Shown: positions 1-11,257, counted from the stretch's first letter. The stretch: 64,000 nucleotides of DNA from Muscardinus avellanarius (GCA_963383645.1 OY726561.1:27880826-27944825); one strand, 5' to 3'. Translations and numbers: made by a program. The notes: generated from the letters alone by a model not told the origin.

Positions 1-13
1 GTTATTAAAAAAA

Positions 14-385
14 AAGGATCAATCCAGCAAGAAGTTATAATGATGGCAAACATTTATGCTTCAAATACGGGTGCACTTACATTTGTAAAACAAATTATTC
101 AGGACACCAGGTCTCAAGTAGAACCAAATACAATAATATTGGAGTATTTCAACACACCACTCATGCTGCCAGGTCGATCTTGAAGGCAAAAGATGAGTCA
201 GTATACTTCAGAACTAAAGAAACCTGTAAACCAAATGGACCTAATAGACATACAGAATATTCCAACTAGCAATAGCTGAGTACACATTTTTCTCAGCTGC
301 CCATGAAATCTTCTTCAAAGTTGACCACATAATGGGGCACAAAGCAAGCACTAGCAAATTCAAAAGATGTAATATAATTGTTTAT
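14..385 (+). mobile_element. L1 ORF2 endonuclease-domain fragment
   Basis: Degraded sense-strand piece of L1 ORF2. The broken translation keeps recognisable parts of the APE-like endonuclease domain: the N-terminal region around a degenerate FNTPL (canonical GDFNTPL), NQMDL, and a GHKAS-like stretch matching the segment after KIDYI in the better preserved copy at 29849-30208. Several stops and frameshifts make it non-functional. The left end lies close to the window edge, so more of this copy may lie outside. Confidence 0.75.
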
Positions 386-1781
386 ACTTTAAAAAAAATG
401 AAAGTATCATTTTAATAGATCTAACAAATTTTGATCAGCTGCATAGTATACTACAGTATAAATGTTTCATGGCTTCCTGTTGAGGTTCTTCACAGCTTGC
501 TTTCTTTTTCCTTTATTTTATTATACTTATAACCAGAGTAAAATGAATATCCCAGCAACTGTCTACTCTTACAAATATGCAAATTTTTCTCCAAAACTTA
601 GAATATGGTAAAAATGATGTGTTATAGAGATTTTCTTTGGTAATATCTAGTTGGCTTTAAGAGATAGTATCAAATAGTTTTCAAATTAGCTCTGCTGACT
701 TGTCCTCTCATCAGCAATGTACAGAAAATCATTTCCTAGCAATATTCTGAAAGATTTATGTTATCACATTTTTAAAAGGTCTTAATTGACAAGTTGTTTC
801 CCACCAGGACTTCTTAGCATGTCTTCATGTAATAATTGAGTACATGTGCTTTTTTGTGACTTCCCTGTTAACACGCTTGACTCGTTTTTGTGTTTGGACT
901 TCTGCCATTTTAATATTAATCTGTAGGCTATATTGATCTCTTCCGTTCTGTGTGTTAACTGTGGGCCTACAATGCTAGACTGATGGTTTTAAACTAATCT
1001 ACAACCAGGTGGGGAGAGAAATTAAAGGTAAATGAACTGGAATAATTTTATGATTATTCAATATCATGAAAGAAAAGAACTTTCTAGTTGGGTTACCTAA
1101 GAGCAGTCATGGGATGTTATAGAAAGAAATTGAAATGTTCTTTTAATTTTATTTTTTGATATTTTATTTTTGCATTTAGTAAGTATATTGGTTAAAAAAA
1201 GTAAAAATAAAAATAATTGACTCTACTATAGAGTGAGAAAGTACTGGTTTGTATATTTAAATAACACAAACAACTGCAAATTATTTTACTCAGCCTTTGC
1301 TTACAGTAGGCTTTTTAATGGCATATTAGGGAAACCTATGCTATTAATTTTGGTTTATTCAATAAATAAATATTTTTACTTAATAACTTTTGTGGAGTTT
1401 TTGTTTTCTTTACCTTAGTTCACATTAAACACTCAATTATACATCTCAGCTTTTCTATGAATATTCTGTTTAGTTGTATAAATTTTTGCATCAATACCAC
1501 AGTTTCACATTTTATGAGTATTCTCCTTTGTGACATATCCACATATATTCTAGTTATTTCTAGAATTTTATCTTTCACATGACATTTAAAATCAACTTAA
1601 AACATTCTATAAAATCCTGTGGAAATTTGTTTTAATTGCAAGGAAATTTAGTACTAATTAGAAAAAAACTATGCCGAAACTTCCCATCTGTAAAGATGTT
1701 ATAATTTTCATTTATTCAGAAGTGCTTATTCCATTCAGTCAATTTGTATAACTTTTCTTTAGAAGTGAAGATATTTCCTTC
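386..1781. other. AT-rich sequence without recognised feature
   Basis: I see no gene, SINE or young L1 here. The only long frame (1233-1418, plus strand) has low-complexity composition with no domain and no splice context, and is probably chance. Confidence 0.4.
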
Positions 1782-1987
1782 TTTTTTTTTTTTTTTTGTG
1801 ATACCGGGGATTGAACCCAGAGGCATTCTACCATTGAGCTAAACTGGCAGCCCAATTTTATTTATTTTGAAATAAATAGTCTTACTAGGATGATGAGAGT
1901 CTCATTACTTGCTGTCCTCAAACCTGCCATTCTGTTTTTTAGCCTCCCAAGTACTGGAATTACAGGTATGTGCCACCATGCCCAGCT
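1782..1987 (-). mobile_element. B1-dID type dimeric SINE, antisense
   Basis: Read on the minus strand: a B1-like head (complement of the block ending in CATGCCCAGC near 1985), then the ID-like right half with a tRNA-type box B in GGTTCAATCCC-like context, then an A tail seen as the T run at 1782-1797. The middle is diverged, with an extra insertion-like stretch before the B1 head, suggesting an old copy. Pol III-transcribed and mobilised by L1. Confidence 0.85.
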
Positions 1988-2003
1988 TTTATCCTCTAAT
2001 TCA

Positions 2004-2211
2004 TTCTCCTCTCCTCTCCTCTCCTCTCCTCTCCTCTCCTCTCCTCTCCTCTCCTCTCCTCTCCTCTCCTCTCCTTTCTTCTTCTTCTTCTTCTTCTTCT
2101 TCTTCTTCTTCTTCTTCTTCTTCTTCTTCTTCTTCTTCTTCTTCTTCTTCTTCTTCTTCTTCTTCTTCTTCTTCTTCTTCTTCTTCTTCTTCTTCTTCTT
2201 CTTCTTCTTCT

Positions 2212-2279
<68 letters not shown>
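2004..2279. repeat. Compound microsatellite (TCTCC)n-(TTC)n-(TC)n
   Basis: Three contiguous simple repeats: a CTCCT pentamer array (about 2004-2075), a TTC/CTT trinucleotide array (about 2076-2215) and a TC array (about 2214-2279). All purines are on one strand. The array sits at the 3' end of the antisense SINE at 2280, so it probably grew from that SINE's A-rich tail. It opens long artificial frames (poly-Ser, poly-Phe, poly-Glu) that are not genes. Confidence 0.97.
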
Positions 2280-2280
<1 letters not shown>

Positions 2281-2475
2281 TTGTGGTACCCAGGGATTGA
2301 ATCCAGGAACATGCTACCTCTACAACTGCAGTCCTATTTTTGATTTTTTATTCTTTTTTGTGAAACAAAGTCCTACCAAATTGTGGAGGACCTCACTACA
2401 CTAGATAGTTAAGGCTGACCACAAAATTAGGATCCTCCTATCTCAGCCTCCCAAGTACTGGGATTAAAAGTTACC
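2280..2475 (-). mobile_element. B1-dID type dimeric SINE, antisense
   Basis: The ID-like half begins at 2283 (GTGGTACCCAGGGATTGAA, complement of the 3' ID end with box B). The B1-like half follows, with the conserved CTCAGCCTCCCAAGTACTGGGATT block near 2440-2465. The B1 5' end is lost or diverged after about 2475. The position of the A tail is occupied by the large microsatellite. Confidence 0.85.
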
Positions 2476-2603
2476 TCTCTCATTTATAATATTTTATTTA
2501 AGATTCATCTTGTTTATTTTTTCTAGATAAGCATTATATAATATCTAGTTTGTCCATCTTCATCTTTCAAACAACACGGTTTGTATTTTGGTCATTACTG
2601 ATT

Positions 2604-2950
2604 CTTAAAAAAATTTTTATTGGTGCATTGTAGTCATACATCTTAATGCAGTAAAAAATGGTAGAGACATACATGCACACATCAATCGTTTAGCCCTTCC
2701 CCAATTCCCACCCACTTCCTCCTCTTCCCTCCTTCCCATCTTTGGCTTAGTGATTAACTTTGATATGCTTATTAATGTACACCATGTACATTAGGGAATT
2801 TTCCTCCCCCACCTCAGTTAGGTTACCTTGTTTGCTTATCTATATTTTCTCCTTCTTTGTCTAGAGTTACTCCTATGACCTATTTTCTCCCTTGCTCTTG
2901 CAAAATAGGAAGAGCATCCAATTTTAATTTAATAAGATTTAGCATTTTTT
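2604..2950 (-). mobile_element. L1 3' end (3'UTR), antisense, 5'-truncated
   Basis: Complement of the lineage's L1 3' terminus: the TTTTTATTGGTGCATTGTAG signature starts near 2613, then a C-rich/T-rich tract (complement of the G-rich 3'UTR), GGCTTAGTGATTAA, and the TGTACATTAGGGAATTTTCC block. It extends to the ORF2/3'UTR boundary near 2940. No coding capacity. Confidence 0.88.
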
Positions 2951-3189
2951 AAAAATTTGTTTTATGAGAATTTACCCCATGTTTATCTGCTGTAGCAAGT
3001 TAATACCATATTCCTCATTTTAATATCTTTCTTATAAGGTGTTTCCCTAAGTATCTAATATTTTGTTACTGTGAAAATGATTATTTCTGCCTTATACTGG
3101 CAAGGTTTAAGAAAACTATTGGTGTATATGCAGTACTTAAATACTGTTCTCTGACTAAATTCACCTATTAGTCCTTACTATTATAATGT

Positions 3190-4012
3190 TTTCCTCTTTT
3201 GTGAATATTAAAAATATTTTAGAAATTTTTTTTCAATCTAATTCTTTTCTTATTGCATTGGCTAGAAACATGAGTGGCCATGATACAATTTCTGTTTTTT
3301 AATTTAATAGAAAAGTACATCATGTTTTTCATTAGTTACTTGAAGCGTGTTATTTATCATGGGCTTCCAATGGGCATGATCAGAATAAGAATTTTATTAT
3401 CCTCCCTGTTTGTCAGGAGATATTAATGTGCTTATGTTTTATTTTTGTTGCAGTTAATCTTGTTTTGATTGTTTCACTTGAATGATAATACAATTTTATC
3501 ATTTAATTGCTTATTTTTGAATGTGGCTATCACCAAGAAATAATTTTGTTAGTTTTATTTTTGGAGCCTTCTTCTGTGGCCCTGTGTTTAATCATGGTTT
3601 GTATATATATATAATTTTTTGTGGGCCTTGGGGTGGAACCCAGGGGTATTCTACCTCCGAGCTACACCCCCTGCCCTATTTTTTATTCTTCATTTAGAAA
3701 CCAGGTCTCACTGAGTTGCAGAGGACCTCACTAAGTAGCTGAGGCTGTCTGCGAACCGTGATCCTCCAGGTCTCAGCCTCCCCAATGCTGGGATTACAAG
3801 CATGCGCCACCACACCCGGCTAAATGTATATATTTAAGATGAATTACTACTACCTTTTGAAATAAGAATGTTTTTTTTAATTTATGTTATCAAATTTTCT
3901 CTTTCTTGCTAAAATTTGGCTTATTTTATCTGTTATTTTCTGAAAAAAGTATATGAATCTTTCCCACTATGATCATAAAAGTATTAATTTTCCTTTTAAT
4001 TAGGTCCAAAAA
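3190..4012 (-). mobile_element. Ancient L1 fragment, antisense, split by a SINE
   Basis: Diverged sequence with the typical feel of antisense mammalian-wide L1 ORF2 (T-rich, TATTGCATTGGCTAGAA near 3255, TTCCCACTATGATCATAAA near 3961). It is interrupted by the younger SINE at 3615-3821. Assignment rests on resemblance to the reverse-transcriptase and downstream region; the exact subfamily cannot be told by eye. Confidence 0.4.
3615..3821 (-). mobile_element. B1-dID type dimeric SINE, antisense
   Basis: Near-complete copy: T run and ID half (GGAACCCAGGGGTATTCTAC, near 3638), linker with CTCACTGAGTTGCAGAGG, and B1 head ending CACCACACCCGGCT at 3821. Inserted into an old antisense L1. Confidence 0.92.
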
Positions 4013-4798
4013 ATATCACAGTGAGTGGATCTATCTTTCTCCAACATGAAATTTCTCACTTTGTACTGTTTAGTGATTTTCACTTAAATTTTGGTTTTCT
4101 GATGTTCACATAACACATCATTAGGATGTAAAATACAAAGTAAAACTCAGCCCAATAAATCAATCCTATGAGAGGCATTAAGAGTGTAGTGTACAGACTT
4201 CTGTAAGGATAAGACTTTGTGACTGATTGTACATGAAGGGATGTCAGAAAGAAAGGAAAATATGACTGAAAAGATTGAGGATTAAACTGCAAAATGTCCT
4301 TTTTCCAGGAACAACTTAAAAGAGACTAATGCCTTTAGTTTTGCTGAAAGTAAGACTTTGTAAAGGCTTTTCCATTAGATATTTATAAGTAGAGTTAAGA
4401 ATTCAGGTTCATCTGAATAAAACCCTTAATTAAAATTGTATTGAAGAATTCTTCAGTCATTCAAGAATTTCAATAGTCCATTCCTCCCCCACCCCTTGCA
4501 TTTAAATAAAGTGTCTGGCCCTCAAGAAAGTAGTAACATCTCAATAAAGGCATGTTAACTTGAATTGGGAGGGGCAGCTTTCCAATGTGTGCCTAGCTTT
4601 ATTGATACTAATATTCTTTTCAGTGTATCACTGCTCCACTCGATTTTAGAATACCAGGAAGAAGATAAGCTTACGAATAGGGTTTCATGGTAAAATGAAG
4701 TCGGCATCATAAATTTTAATTCAGTTGAGAGAGAATGTTGATGGAGATAAAGTAGGGAGAAAAACCAGATAGCAGTATGTGAAAGACTGGGGGAAAGA
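4013..4798. other. Unique AT-rich DNA
   Basis: No feature recognised. Minus-strand frames at 4080-4292 and 4555-4908 have no domain, and the second partly reads through the SINE at 4799. Confidence 0.4.
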
Positions 4799-5054
4799 GC
4801 CAGGTGTGGTGGCAGATGCTTGTACAGATGCTCCCAGTACTTGGGAGGATGAGACAGGAAGATGCCAGGTTTGAGAACAGTCTCAGCAAGTAGTGAGGTC
4901 CTCATCAATGTAGTAAGACCCTGTTTCCAAGTAAGAAATGAAATCTGTCTGGGGGTATAGCTCAGAGGTAGAATGTCTCAGAGTTCAATTCCCAGTAATA
5001 TGCATACATACACACACAAACAGACAGACAGACACACACACACACACACACATC
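4799..5054 (+). mobile_element. B1-dID type dimeric SINE with (CA)n tail
   Basis: Sense copy: GCCAGGTGTGGTGGCAGATG head at 4799 with a small internal duplication (TGCTTGTACAGATGCTCCC), B1 body, then an ID half with box A-like TAGCTCAGAGGTAGAATG near 4958 and box B-like AGTTCAATTCCC near 4982. The tail has become a mixed CATA/CA/CAGA microsatellite at 5003-5054. Confidence 0.9.
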
Positions 5055-6269
5055 ACAACTAGGAAAAAGAAACCACACACTTTATATGTAAAGCATTTCA
5101 AAAAATTTTATTGAGAAATAATTTTATCAGCAACAAAAATGTAGTTATTGGAAGTAATTGGTTATGACATTTTTTCAAGAAAAATAAGAGAATGAAAAAA
5201 ATAGTGCTGGGCATAGACTACAGTATTACAAGTCAGAAACATAGGAGAAGAATTCCAAAATATGTAAATATGAAGTAGAATAGAATAAAAAAAGAAAGAA
5301 AGGAAATAAAAGGGAGGGCAAAAAAACTGTAACCTTTCTGTTCATATTTAACTTAGCCTGTGCTAATGTCCTTCATACCTTTCCTACCCAAGACAGTTTT
5401 CTCTACAGATTCATCACTTCTACATTTCTGGGAAATACATAAATCTTCACTCATACATTTAAGGTCACTGGAAACTTACTCACTTTTGCATATTTCACTG
5501 TGAAATGTTAATGAACCCACCAATGCATGTACTTTTAGAATAATTTGAGCAAAGATGGGTAGGAAACCTATAAGATAGGGTCCTTTCTCAACTATTGATA
5601 ATATCAATGAAGAAAATATCAATATAAGAATACTGAGAATTGCCAGGTCATCATAAATTATCTTGTGATCACCAGACTGAACTCATCTCTACCTGCCTTT
5701 TGTGCAACTCCTGACCATCTCCTTTATAGGAAGAGCGAGAGAATATAAAAAATGTCTATTCTCAAGATGCATAAATTCTTCCTCAAATATGTATTCCTTG
5801 CTTTCCCAAAGAAATCTTTGTGTCTCAATAGCTAACACATCTAGAAGTTCTTTTCTGTGGTGTCTGTGAAATACCCTGTCATTTGGAGTTGAGGTCCCCC
5901 TCTCTGAGATCATTTCAGGCCATCCCTAATGACAGATAAGTGAATAATTTTAAAGATCATAGAGAGAGAAAAAAAATCCAAGGAATTTTTTCCAACCCTC
6001 CCCTACCAAGCCCAGATGATTCCCTAACCAGTAGTGAGTATTGGAGGAAGGTGAACATAACTTTGGGTTTAATGTCAATTCATTGTACCATTAAACTTGT
6101 GGTTTTAATTTAACTATGTTTGGCTCAGAAACCTGTATTTTTACTAGGCTAAGACTTTTCTAATTTTTTCTTTCTTTATTCCTTCTTTTTCCTTCTTACT
6201 CATGCTTAGAGTTATGCTCAAAGTTTAGCTTTTCTTTGTGAAACAAAAGGCTAGATGAGAAAGGGGTTG
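5055..6269. other. Unique DNA without recognised feature
   Basis: No element or exon recognised. The minus-strand 74-residue frame at 5689-5913 has balanced composition but matches no family I know, lacks splice context I can defend, and is unassigned. Confidence 0.35.
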
Positions 6270-6705
6270 TGTTAGTCAACTCTTTATCCCTTTGACCAAG
6301 ATATCTGACAATAACACCTTAAAGGATGAAGATTTGTTTTGGCCCAGAGTTTCAGAGTTTTCAGTCCAAAGCAGAAACATGAGAGAAGGGCATGGAGGGG
6401 GAAGATTCTCAGTTCATGGCAGCCGGTAAAAACCAGAAAGGGTGCAGGTATAAGGCATAGCATGCTTCCAGTGACCTACTTCCTCAACCATGCCCCATAT
6501 ACCCTCAGATTCCACCATTTTTCCAATAGCCAATTTAAATTACTAATCCATGAAGTGGATTAATCCACGAATGAGGTACAGCCCTCAGGATCCAATCATT
6601 TCTGAAAGCCCCAGTTCTGTACATTGCTACACTGGTACCAAGCCTTTAACACTCAAGACTTTGAAGAGCATTCTAGATTCAAACCATAACATCTCTGGGT
6701 CTTAT
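6270..6705 (+). mobile_element. Ancient interspersed repeat, probably L1M-type 3' region
   Basis: Diverged copy of a repeat with landmarks TTAGTCAACT near 6275, GTTTTGGCCC...GAGTTTCAGAG...TTTTCAGTCC near 6335-6368, CAGTGACCTACTTCCTC near 6469, TGGATTAATCCA near 6557 and AGATTCAAACCATAACATC at its end. I recognise this as an ancestral mammalian repeat, most likely the 3' non-coding part of an old L1. Short frames at 6339-6563 and 6550-6732 are read-throughs of it. Confidence 0.55.
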
Positions 6706-8045
6706 AGCAAAGAACAAATGTTGCATCTCTAGAAGCTATAGAAAGGATAAAAGTAGACGAACCAAGAAGGAGATGCAAACACTGAGAAGAGGGAACTCAT
6801 ACAGCTATCTTTTTATGTCTATGATGATTTCTCATGTAGACTTTTCTTCCCTATGGAGTTTTTTTTTGTATTTATTTCTAAAACCTGGCTCACTATAATA
6901 TTTTAAGAACGTAGCTGCATAGCTTGCTAAAATAGAATCTCCAAAATTAGTGCACAAAGTTTGCACATTTATCAAGTTCTTTAGATAATGCTTAAACAGC
7001 CAGCAAGGAATACTCAGCAGTATTTCTTGATAAAGTGAAATTCTACTCTGAATTAGTCATTTTACTTTTGTATTTCTTTCCAACTATTTTAGCACTGGAA
7101 AGGATTCAACTTCAAGAATTGAAGGCTTTATTTCAAAAGGACTAGGAATGTCCCATACCCCAAAAAATAAATAATTCTCTCTAACTGGTTTATTGCTGAC
7201 AGTAACATTTCCAACAGTTGATTTTTTTTCTTTCCATATTCATTTTTCAAATGTTCTTACAAACAATAAAGAAAATGAAATATTAAGTTCAAACTTATAA
7301 CTAGCTATCTGCCATAACATGTCAGATACAGAAACCCCAAGACTATAGTACCTAGATTATATTGGATGCTCATTAAATATTTACATGCTGGCAAGGGAAA
7401 AAATGAACATTTTATAAAAAGAAAGAGAAGTCATTACAACCAATTTATAATTCTGATTTCCCAGAAGTGTTGCAATATATTGCCTATTAGTAGCTTCCTG
7501 ACATACAATTCTACCTCATATTTTTGAGATATGATTTGTATATAGTGAAGTCCACTAATCTACTAATCCATAAGTATAGGTTTTATATCAAGCGCATATA
7601 TTTCTATACACACATATCATCCATGAACTTTTTGCCTTTTCCTTTTATATTATCCCTTAGAGACAACTGTTGTCTGAGTTGTGAATATTAATTTTTTCCA
7701 TTCTAGAAATTCATTAAACTGGGATGAACACTTTTAAATCATCCAAGTTCTTGCATGTGCCAGTAGTTTATTCTTTTTATTATTTAGTAGTATTCTATTA
7801 GATAAATAAAGAACTGTCAGTTTATCCATTTTTGGGGGGAGATACCTGTGCTATTTCCATGTGTGAGTTATAATGAATAAAATCCTATGAACAGTCTCAG
7901 AAATGTTTAGGTAGCATATGCTTTCATTTACTTGTGTAAATATCAAGGAATGAAATTACTATGAAATGGTAGATGTGTATTTAACTTTATAAAATAAATT
8001 CCAGACAATGTTCTATCAGCAATGTATGAGAATTTTGAATTGTTT

Positions 8046-8350
8046 TATATCTTAGTTCATTCAGGCTGCTATAACAAAATGACTTTGACCAGGTGGTTTA
8101 TAAACAACAGTTACTAATTTTCCATGGTCTTGGAGGCTAAGAAGTCCAAGATCAAGGTACCAACAGGTTCAATGTTTGATGAGACCTTGTTACTTGTTCA
8201 TAGATGACAACTTCTCCCTGTATCATCAGAATACAGGAAGGGTGGAGGGGCTCCTTGAGATCTTCTTTATAAGGGCACTAATACCAGTCATGTGAGGTGT
8301 CCTCTCATGACCTAATCCCTTCCAAAGGTCCATGTTTTTACACCATCACA
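8046..8350 (+). mobile_element. Ancient interspersed repeat, probably L1M-type 3' region
   Basis: Landmarks CAGGCTGCTATAACAAAATG near 8064, TGGTTTATAAACAACAG near 8094, CTTGGAGGCTAAGAAGTCCAAGATCAAGG near 8129, TTTATAAGGGCACTAATACC near 8266 and CCATCACACTGGTGATTAT near 8343. This is a widely known old mammalian repeat that I associate with L1M 3' non-coding ends; the name is from memory. It splits the older antisense L1. Confidence 0.55.
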
Positions 8351-8447
8351 CTGGTGATTATATTTCAAAAATTTTAAAAAATATTTTTGGTATGGACACA
8401 AACATTCAGACATTTCAAATAGTCAAATTTGATTTTTTTCTTCTTTC

Positions 8448-8713
8448 TTTTTTATTGGTGCATTGTAGTCACACATCTTAATGAAATACAAGATGGCAGC
8501 GGCATACATGCACACATCACTCATTTAGTCCTCCCCTTATCCTTTCCCCATTCCCTCCTTCCTCCCTTCTTCTCATATTTGGCTTAGTAATTAAATTTGA
8601 TACATCTGTGAACGTATATTAGGGAATTTTCCTCTTTCCCCTCTCATTCGACCCCAGTTAATCCTCCTTATTTGCTCACCTATGGTTTCTCTTCCTTTGG
8701 CTGGAGTTTCTAG
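8448..8713 (-). mobile_element. L1 3' end, antisense, 5'-truncated, possible 8-bp TSD
   Basis: Begins with the T-rich end and ATTGGTGCATTGTAGTCACA at 8454, followed by the complement of the L1 3'UTR up to CTTTGGCTGGAGTTTC. The 8-mer TAGTCAAA lies just outside both ends (8420-8427 and 8714-8721) and may be the target-site duplication. Same 3' end family as the copies at 2604, 55308 and 60708. Confidence 0.85.
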
Positions 8714-9250
8714 TAGTCAAACATTTTAACTCTAAGAATTCTAGTTTGTGTCAATAAAGTGTTATCTCATTGTCATTTAAGTTTCATTTCCTTTGACTAA
8801 TTTTTGTCATGGTCATTTTTTATATATCTTATTTTTCATGCAATGTCCATTCAAATCTTATGCTTATTTAAATAATTGTGATTCTTTTGTTATTTTTACT
8901 AATTTGTAAGAGGCCTTAATTTATCCTGGATACAATTATTTTACCAGATAAAGAAATTCTAAATATTTTCTAGAAGCTGAGGCTTGCCTTTTCACTTAAA
9001 AAAAAGGACACAGTTGTTTGTGGATGAGTAACTATTTTAATTTTATTTATATTTTTCTTCCCCTCATTTTGTGCTCTTACAAAATAAGGGTCTTGGAGAT
9101 GTTCTTCAACAATTTCTTGTGCGTCACGATTTTGTTTTGTATTTTAATTTATGGTCCATCTTGAATGAATTTTTGTATCCAGCTTGAACTAACATTTTCA
9201 GAGATGACAGAAATGTTCTATCTATGTCTTTAGTGAGTAGGAAACACATG

Positions 9251-10748
9251 TGTATGCATTTATAATATACATTAGAAATACATGCATAGAAGATAATTTA
9301 AACCTCCTTATTGGTTTCTCTTCAAATAAGGAGGTTTAACCTTATCATCTATGGTTTGGGATCGATGAATTGATGGATTCCACTATATAAAAGAATTTTA
9401 AAAATAAAGTCTAATATGATGAATTATAGACTCTACCATAGAATCTGATTTCTTAGTCACAAATGGAGGAAGATACTAGTGTAGAAATCAATGTTAACTT
9501 TATTTTCTTCATAGAATCACTGCTTATTTTAGCACTTTTTAGTGGAAAAACTTTATTCCCGCTATCTGCAATTTAGCAATTTTAAAAAGTAACTGACTGT
9601 ATATCTGAGGTTTGTTTCTCAAATATAATCTTTATTTCATTACTTTTATTTTTCCTTATGCCGATATCAATTATCTTGATTAATGTACCTTATTCTATCT
9701 TGAAGTAATTAAATTACTCACATTTATCTCTGCCAACATTATTTTAGACCATATGGATACTTATTATTTCTACATACAATGTCAATATACGTTTCAAGTT
9801 GTATGAAATATTGCAAAATATTTAATGAGATAATATATTGAATCCCAATGATATTTTGGGAGATATTTTACATCTTATAAATATGACTTATACTTTATTA
9901 CTATAACTTACTTTTAGCAAAGATTTCACAGTTTTCTGTATATTGGTGTTACAGAGCAGACAATAAACTAGATTATCTTGAAGAAAGTTGTCTTCTTGGG
10001 ACAAATATTTATCTATGATAAAGAGACAAAAGTAGGGTTAGCTAGAAGAAAAATCAGGGCTAAAATGCAGTTTAAACAAAAGTATCAGTTGATCTGATGG
10101 GTATTTTTAAATCTCAAAGTCATTTAACATCTCGAATTGAAGCAAAATTATTAAACTGTTATGCCCCTGTTTTGATTAGCTATTGGTTGAATGCTGCCCT
10201 AGGAGGAATTACAGCTTTAGAAAGAGTGGATCTCTATTGCTGAGACTAAATGACAGAGAGGACTCGTATCTGACAGCTATCGCACAGCACTAGAGCCAGC
10301 AGCTAGGAGAATTGTTCATTCAGTACTAATAGGCAAGATACTGGGAACCTGGGTTGCATAGACCTGTGTTCACTATCTTTTGTGCACTCTGGATCTACTC
10401 ACTTCATAGAATTTCTGAGAAAATACCCATGAGGATTGTGATGGTCCTCCTTTCCAGAGGGAATTTGCTAAAGAAAGTTTAGTGGCATGAATTATAGCCT
10501 TTACCACTGAAGCTTATCTCTTGGCAGAAATGGCACTCATTGTCCTAACCCTGTAGCCATACAGTTCATGCAGGAGGTTTATTTGGTGATATGATCAAGA
10601 ACATTATATCTGAAGGTACGGAGAATCTGGTCACCATACCCTTCTTAGGATATGCCTGCTACACATCTCCATTAACTATTCAAAGTGGGCACCGAAAACT
10701 GTGCAAGTGTGTCATCTGAGTACCAATTTATTCCTCCATTGTGTAACA
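9251..10748. other. Unique AT-rich DNA with a perfect hairpin
   Basis: Holds the 15-bp-arm palindrome at 9298-9339. The slightly less AT-rich block 10170-10740 has no frame longer than about 60 codons; I considered an old ERV-like relic but could not support it. Confidence 0.4.
9298..9339. repeat. Perfect inverted repeat (hairpin)
   Basis: Arms of 15 bp (TTAAACCTCCTTATT at 9298-9312 and its exact complement at 9325-9339) separated by a 12-nt spacer. Not part of any recognised element. Possible origins include template-switch mutation during replication. Confidence 0.95.
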
Positions 10749-10921
10749 GAAGCACTAGTGGCGCACGCTTGTAATCCCCGCAATTGGGAGGCTGAGACAG
10801 GCAGAGACCCTGTTTCCAAATAAAATATATAAAATAGGTCTGAGAGTGTAGCCCGGAAGTAGAAGGGTTTCCAGGAACCTCAGTACCATCAATAAATTAA
10901 TAAATAAAAAATAAAGAATAA
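10749..10921 (+). mobile_element. B1-dID SINE, internally deleted, 'GTAGCCCGGA' subtype
   Basis: Starts at GCACTAGTGGCGCACGCTTG and jumps from GGCTGAGACAGG to CAGAGACCCTGTTTCC, so the B1 box B region is missing. The ID half reads GAGAGTGTAGCCCGGAAGTAG and ends CCAGGAACCTCAGTACC. It shares this ID variant with the copies at 12656, 55931 and 63813. The tail is (AATA)n-like. Confidence 0.88.
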
Positions 10922-11214
10922 AGCTGGGTGTGTGTGGTGATGCATGCTTGTAATCCCAGCATTCAGAAAGCGGAGACCTGAGGATTATGGTTTGAGGACA
11001 AACTCAGGTACTTAGTGAGGCCCTCTGCAACTTAGTGAGACCCTGTTTAAAAAGTAAATAAAAAAAATAGTGTTGGGGGTGTAGCTCGGAGGTCGAATGT
11101 CCCTGGGCTCCATCCCCATACCTGCAAAAAAAAAAAAAAAAAAAAAAAAAGAATAAAAAAATAGAGCTGAGGTTGTAGCTCAGAGATTGAATGCCCCTGG
11201 GTTCCATCCCCAGT

Positions 11215-11257
<43 letters not shown>
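10922..11257 (+). mobile_element. Trimeric SINE: B1 + ID + second ID, (CA)n tail
   Basis: B1-like half 10922-11050, first ID-like half about 11063-11125 (GTAGCTCGGAGGTCGAATG), an A run at 11126-11150, then a second ID-like unit about 11161-11215 (TTGTAGCTCAGAGATTGAATG, GGGTTCCATCCCC), and (CA)n at 11215-11257. Minus-strand frames at 11004-11358 read through these repeats and are not genes. Confidence 0.88.

Larger units (their letters stand above)
7460..9250 (-). mobile_element. Ancient L1 ORF2, antisense, with nested insertions
   Basis: Old antisense L1 in at least two pieces. The left piece (about 7730-8045) carries the decayed ORF2 C-terminal region (TATTCTATTAGATAAATAAA, TTATCCATTTTT, ATCAGCAATGTATGAGAATTT). 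The right piece (about 8725-9250) continues with GTTATCTCATTGTCATTTAAG and reaches GGTCCATCTTGAATGAATTTTTG. Between them lie the elements at 8046-8350 and 8448-8713. Continuity in L1 order across the gap shows these arrived later. Confidence 0.6.

Noticed and set aside
2004..2279. CRISPR-like array
   Set aside because: Simple tandem repeats without spacers, in a mammalian genome.
1890..2343. Long frames encoding Ser-, Phe- or Glu-rich proteins on both strands
   Set aside because: They are translations of the (TCTCC)n-(TTC)n-(TC)n microsatellite and adjoining SINEs.
4937..5000. tRNA gene (box A and box B spacing)
   Set aside because: These are the ID-like halves of SINEs; no cloverleaf with an anticodon stem can be drawn.
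5689..5913. 74-codon minus-strand ORF as a real gene
   Set aside because: Balanced composition but no domain, no homologue recognised, and no splice or promoter evidence.
10170..10740. Possible ERV or processed-pseudogene remnant
   Set aside because: Composition is somewhat gene-like, but all frames are interrupted and I recognise no protein motif or LTR.
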